From Pseudomonas sp. WJP1 (GTDB lineage Bacteria; Pseudomonadota; Gammaproteobacteria; Pseudomonadales; Pseudomonadaceae): a stretch of 64,000 nucleotides of DNA. The position numbers and the translations under genes were made by a program. The notes below the pieces were generated by a model. It ran no database searches and was not told the origin of the DNA. It was given only the letters and a program-made list of their open reading frames with translations. The stretch lies in assembly GCF_028471945.1 (NCBI RefSeq), contig NZ_CP110128.1, forward strand, positions 298,501-362,500, given 5' to 3'. Of this stretch, positions 62,591 to 64,000 are shown one piece after another (the first letter of the stretch is position 1; each line of letters opens with the position of its first letter).

Positions 62591-64000
62591 TTCTCAAGTA
62601 CAGCCAGAGACTCTGTCCGAGTACCTGGCACATCTGCCGATGACCGACCAGCAGCGCGCGGAACTCGCGGGCTGCAGGTCCTTCAGTGAACTGCATGAGC
62701 GTCTGTCGTCGCAGACGTTCGACGCACCGACCGAGGCCGCCCAGGCCTCGGTTGGCACACGCCTGACCCTGAGCACCGCCGAGGAATTGCAGGACGCTGA
62801 AATGCTGGCGCTCGACGCCAGCGGTCGTGTCTGCCTGAAGGCCACTCCGCCGATTCGTCGGACCAAGGTCGTGCCGGAGCCGTGGCGTACCAATATTCTG
62901 GTGCGCGGCTGGCGGCGTATGACCGGTCGGACCAACCCGCCGAAGCCGCCAAAGGATGAGAACGTGCTGCCGGCGGCGCGCTGGCGCACGGTCGGTTCGA
63001 TCCGTCGCTACATTCTGCTGGTACTGATGCTCGGCCAGACCATCGTCGCCGGCTGGTACATGAAAGGCATCATGCCGTACCAGGGCTGGTCGTTCGTCGA
63101 TCTTGACGAAGTCCTGCACCAACCGCTGCTGCAAACCGCCACGCAAGTGCTGCCGTATGCCTTGCAGACCAGCATCCTGATCCTGTTCGGGATTCTGTTC
63201 TGCTGGGTTTCGGCCGGTTTCTGGACCGCGCTGATGGGCTTCCTCGAGTTGCTCACCGGTCACGATAAATACCGTATCTCCGGCAAAAGCGCCGGTAACG
63301 AGCCGATTCCGAAGGATGCGCGCACCGCTCTGGTGATGCCGATCTGTAACGAAGACGTGCCTCGGGTGTTCGCTGGTCTGCGTGCAACGTTCGAGTCGGT
63401 AGCCGCCACGGGTGACCTGGATCGCTTTGACTTCTTCGTCCTCAGCGACAGTAACGACGCCGACATCTGCGTCGCCGAACAGCAGGCCTGGCTGGACGTC
63501 TGCCGTGAAGCCAAGGGCTTCGGCAAGATCTTCTATCGCCGCCGTCGTCGTCGTGTGAAACGTAAAAGCGGCAACCTCGACGACTTCTGCCGTCGTTGGG
63601 GTGGTGACTACAAGTACATGGTCGTGCTCGACGCCGACTCGGTAATGAGCGGCGAGTGCCTGACCAGTCTGGTACGCCTGATGGAAGCCACGCCGGACGC
63701 CGGGATCATCCAGACCGCGCCACGTGCGTCGGGCATGGACACCCTGTATGCGCGCATGCAGCAATTCGCCACCCGCGTGTACGGTCCGCTGTTCACCGCC
63801 GGCCTGCACTTCTGGCAGTTGGGCGAATCCCACTACTGGGGCCACAACGCAATCATCCGCATGAAGCCGTTCATCGAGCACTGCGCCCTGGCGCCGTTGC
63901 CGGGCAAAGGCGCGTTCGCCGGTGCGATCCTGTCCCACGACTTCGTCGAAGCCGCGCTGATGCGTCGTGCCGGTTGGGGCGTGTGGATTGCCTACGACTT
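62583..64000 (+). CDS. opgH: Glucan glucosyltransferase OpgH (MdoH), partial
   Basis: The first 472 codons are present; the 3' end is cut by the window edge (the full enzyme is about 850 residues). An N-terminal cytoplasmic region and two membrane segments ([39 protein letters not shown]) precede a GT2-type glycosyltransferase domain with [20 protein letters not shown], the DxD motif [11 protein letters not shown] and [15 protein letters not shown]. It builds the linear glucan backbone from UDP-glucose at the inner membrane. The ATG overlaps the opgG stop (ATGAGTAA). Confidence 0.95.
   Translation, partial: MSNSQVQPETLSEYLAHLPMTDQQRAELAGCRSFSELHERLSSQTFDAPTEAAQASVGTRLTLSTAEELQDAEMLALDASGRVCLKATPPIRRTKVVPEPWRTNILVRGWRRMTGRTNPPKPPKDENVLPAARWRTVGSIRRYILLVLMLGQTIVAGWYMKGIMPYQGWSFVDLDEVLHQPLLQTATQVLPYALQTSILILFGILFCWVSAGFWTALMGFLELLTGHDKYRISGKSAGNEPIPKDARTALVMPICNEDVPRVFAGLRATFESVAATGDLDRFDFFVLSDSNDADICVAEQQAWLDVCREAKGFGKIFYRRRRRRVKRKSGNLDDFCRRWGGDYKYMVVLDADSVMSGECLTSLVRLMEATPDAGIIQTAPRASGMDTLYARMQQFATRVYGPLFTAGLHFWQLGESHYWGHNAIIRMKPFIEHCALAPLPGKGAFAGAILSHDFVEAALMRRAGWGVWIAYD

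Overview
The window comes from a Pseudomonas chromosome, most likely the P. fluorescens group. The evidence is high GC with Pseudomonas codon use, the run of REP-type palindromes (ctgtaggag / tgtgggagcg families with GCGAGCAGGCTCGC-like cores), a five-step histidine-utilisation (hut) locus with hutF and hutG, and a core-gene order that, from memory, follows the P. aeruginosa PAO1 segment from yggX-mutY-asmA through hisBHAF, ctpA-envC-gpmI, grxC-secB, ntrCB, glnA, thiI, typA, fbp, hut, pip-dtd and opgGH. No phage, complete insertion sequence, rRNA operon or CRISPR array is visible.

Layout. 1-3864 (minus): tRNA-Phe, then yggX, mutY and an AsmA-family gene, joined by 4-bp overlaps. 4273-5937: an OFA-family MFS transporter. 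6202-9253: hisB-hisH-DUF2164-hisA-hisF operon. 9332-11369: a periplasmic solute-binding protein, convergent with and overlapping a Vps62-related protein. 11481-16660 (minus): divergent polysaccharide deacetylase, CtpA-type protease, EnvC and GpmI. 16812-18009: Cys-less rhodanese, grxC and secB. 18117-19556: trmL, a small membrane protein and an 80-bp tandem repeat. 19557-24862 (minus): ntrC, ntrB, a DUF4124 protein, a cupin lipoprotein and glnA, the nitrogen-control region. 25191-29901: thiI, typA, a duplicated calcium-loop protein and a YkgJ-type protein. 30158-39120: glgP, a DUF2339/DUF3999 pair, fbp and DUF924. 39129-39730: a ParE/Phd-type toxin-antitoxin pair. 39941-41833: a PctA-like amino-acid chemoreceptor. 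42113-42968: two small lipoproteins.

43026-58821 is the hut locus. hutF faces hutCD. A short Rhs gene of lower GC sits on the minus strand between hutD and hutU. Then come hutU, an NCS1-type permease, an ABC transporter (hutXWV), two HutH-family genes, hutI and hutG. Histidine enters through the transporters and is converted in five steps (HutH, HutU, HutI, HutF, HutG) to glutamate, ammonia and formate. Visible regulatory elements fit a layered control: a sigma-54 -24/-12 promoter before hutU with a perfect HutC-type palindrome at the predicted start point, a second HutC-type palindrome between hutF and hutC, and Hfq/Crc-type AAnAAnAA motifs before the permease and hutH2 genes.

59047-64000: pip-dtd, then opgG and the start of opgH (osmoregulated periplasmic glucan synthesis), cut by the window edge.

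The points most worth a second look are the first HutH paralogue, which lacks exactly the Ala-Ser-Gly tripeptide that forms the MIO cofactor; the Rhs gene inside the hut locus; the paired AATAACAA motifs; the small duplicated DxNxDG-loop protein at 28731-29258; and the 80-bp tandem repeat that starts in a stop codon.
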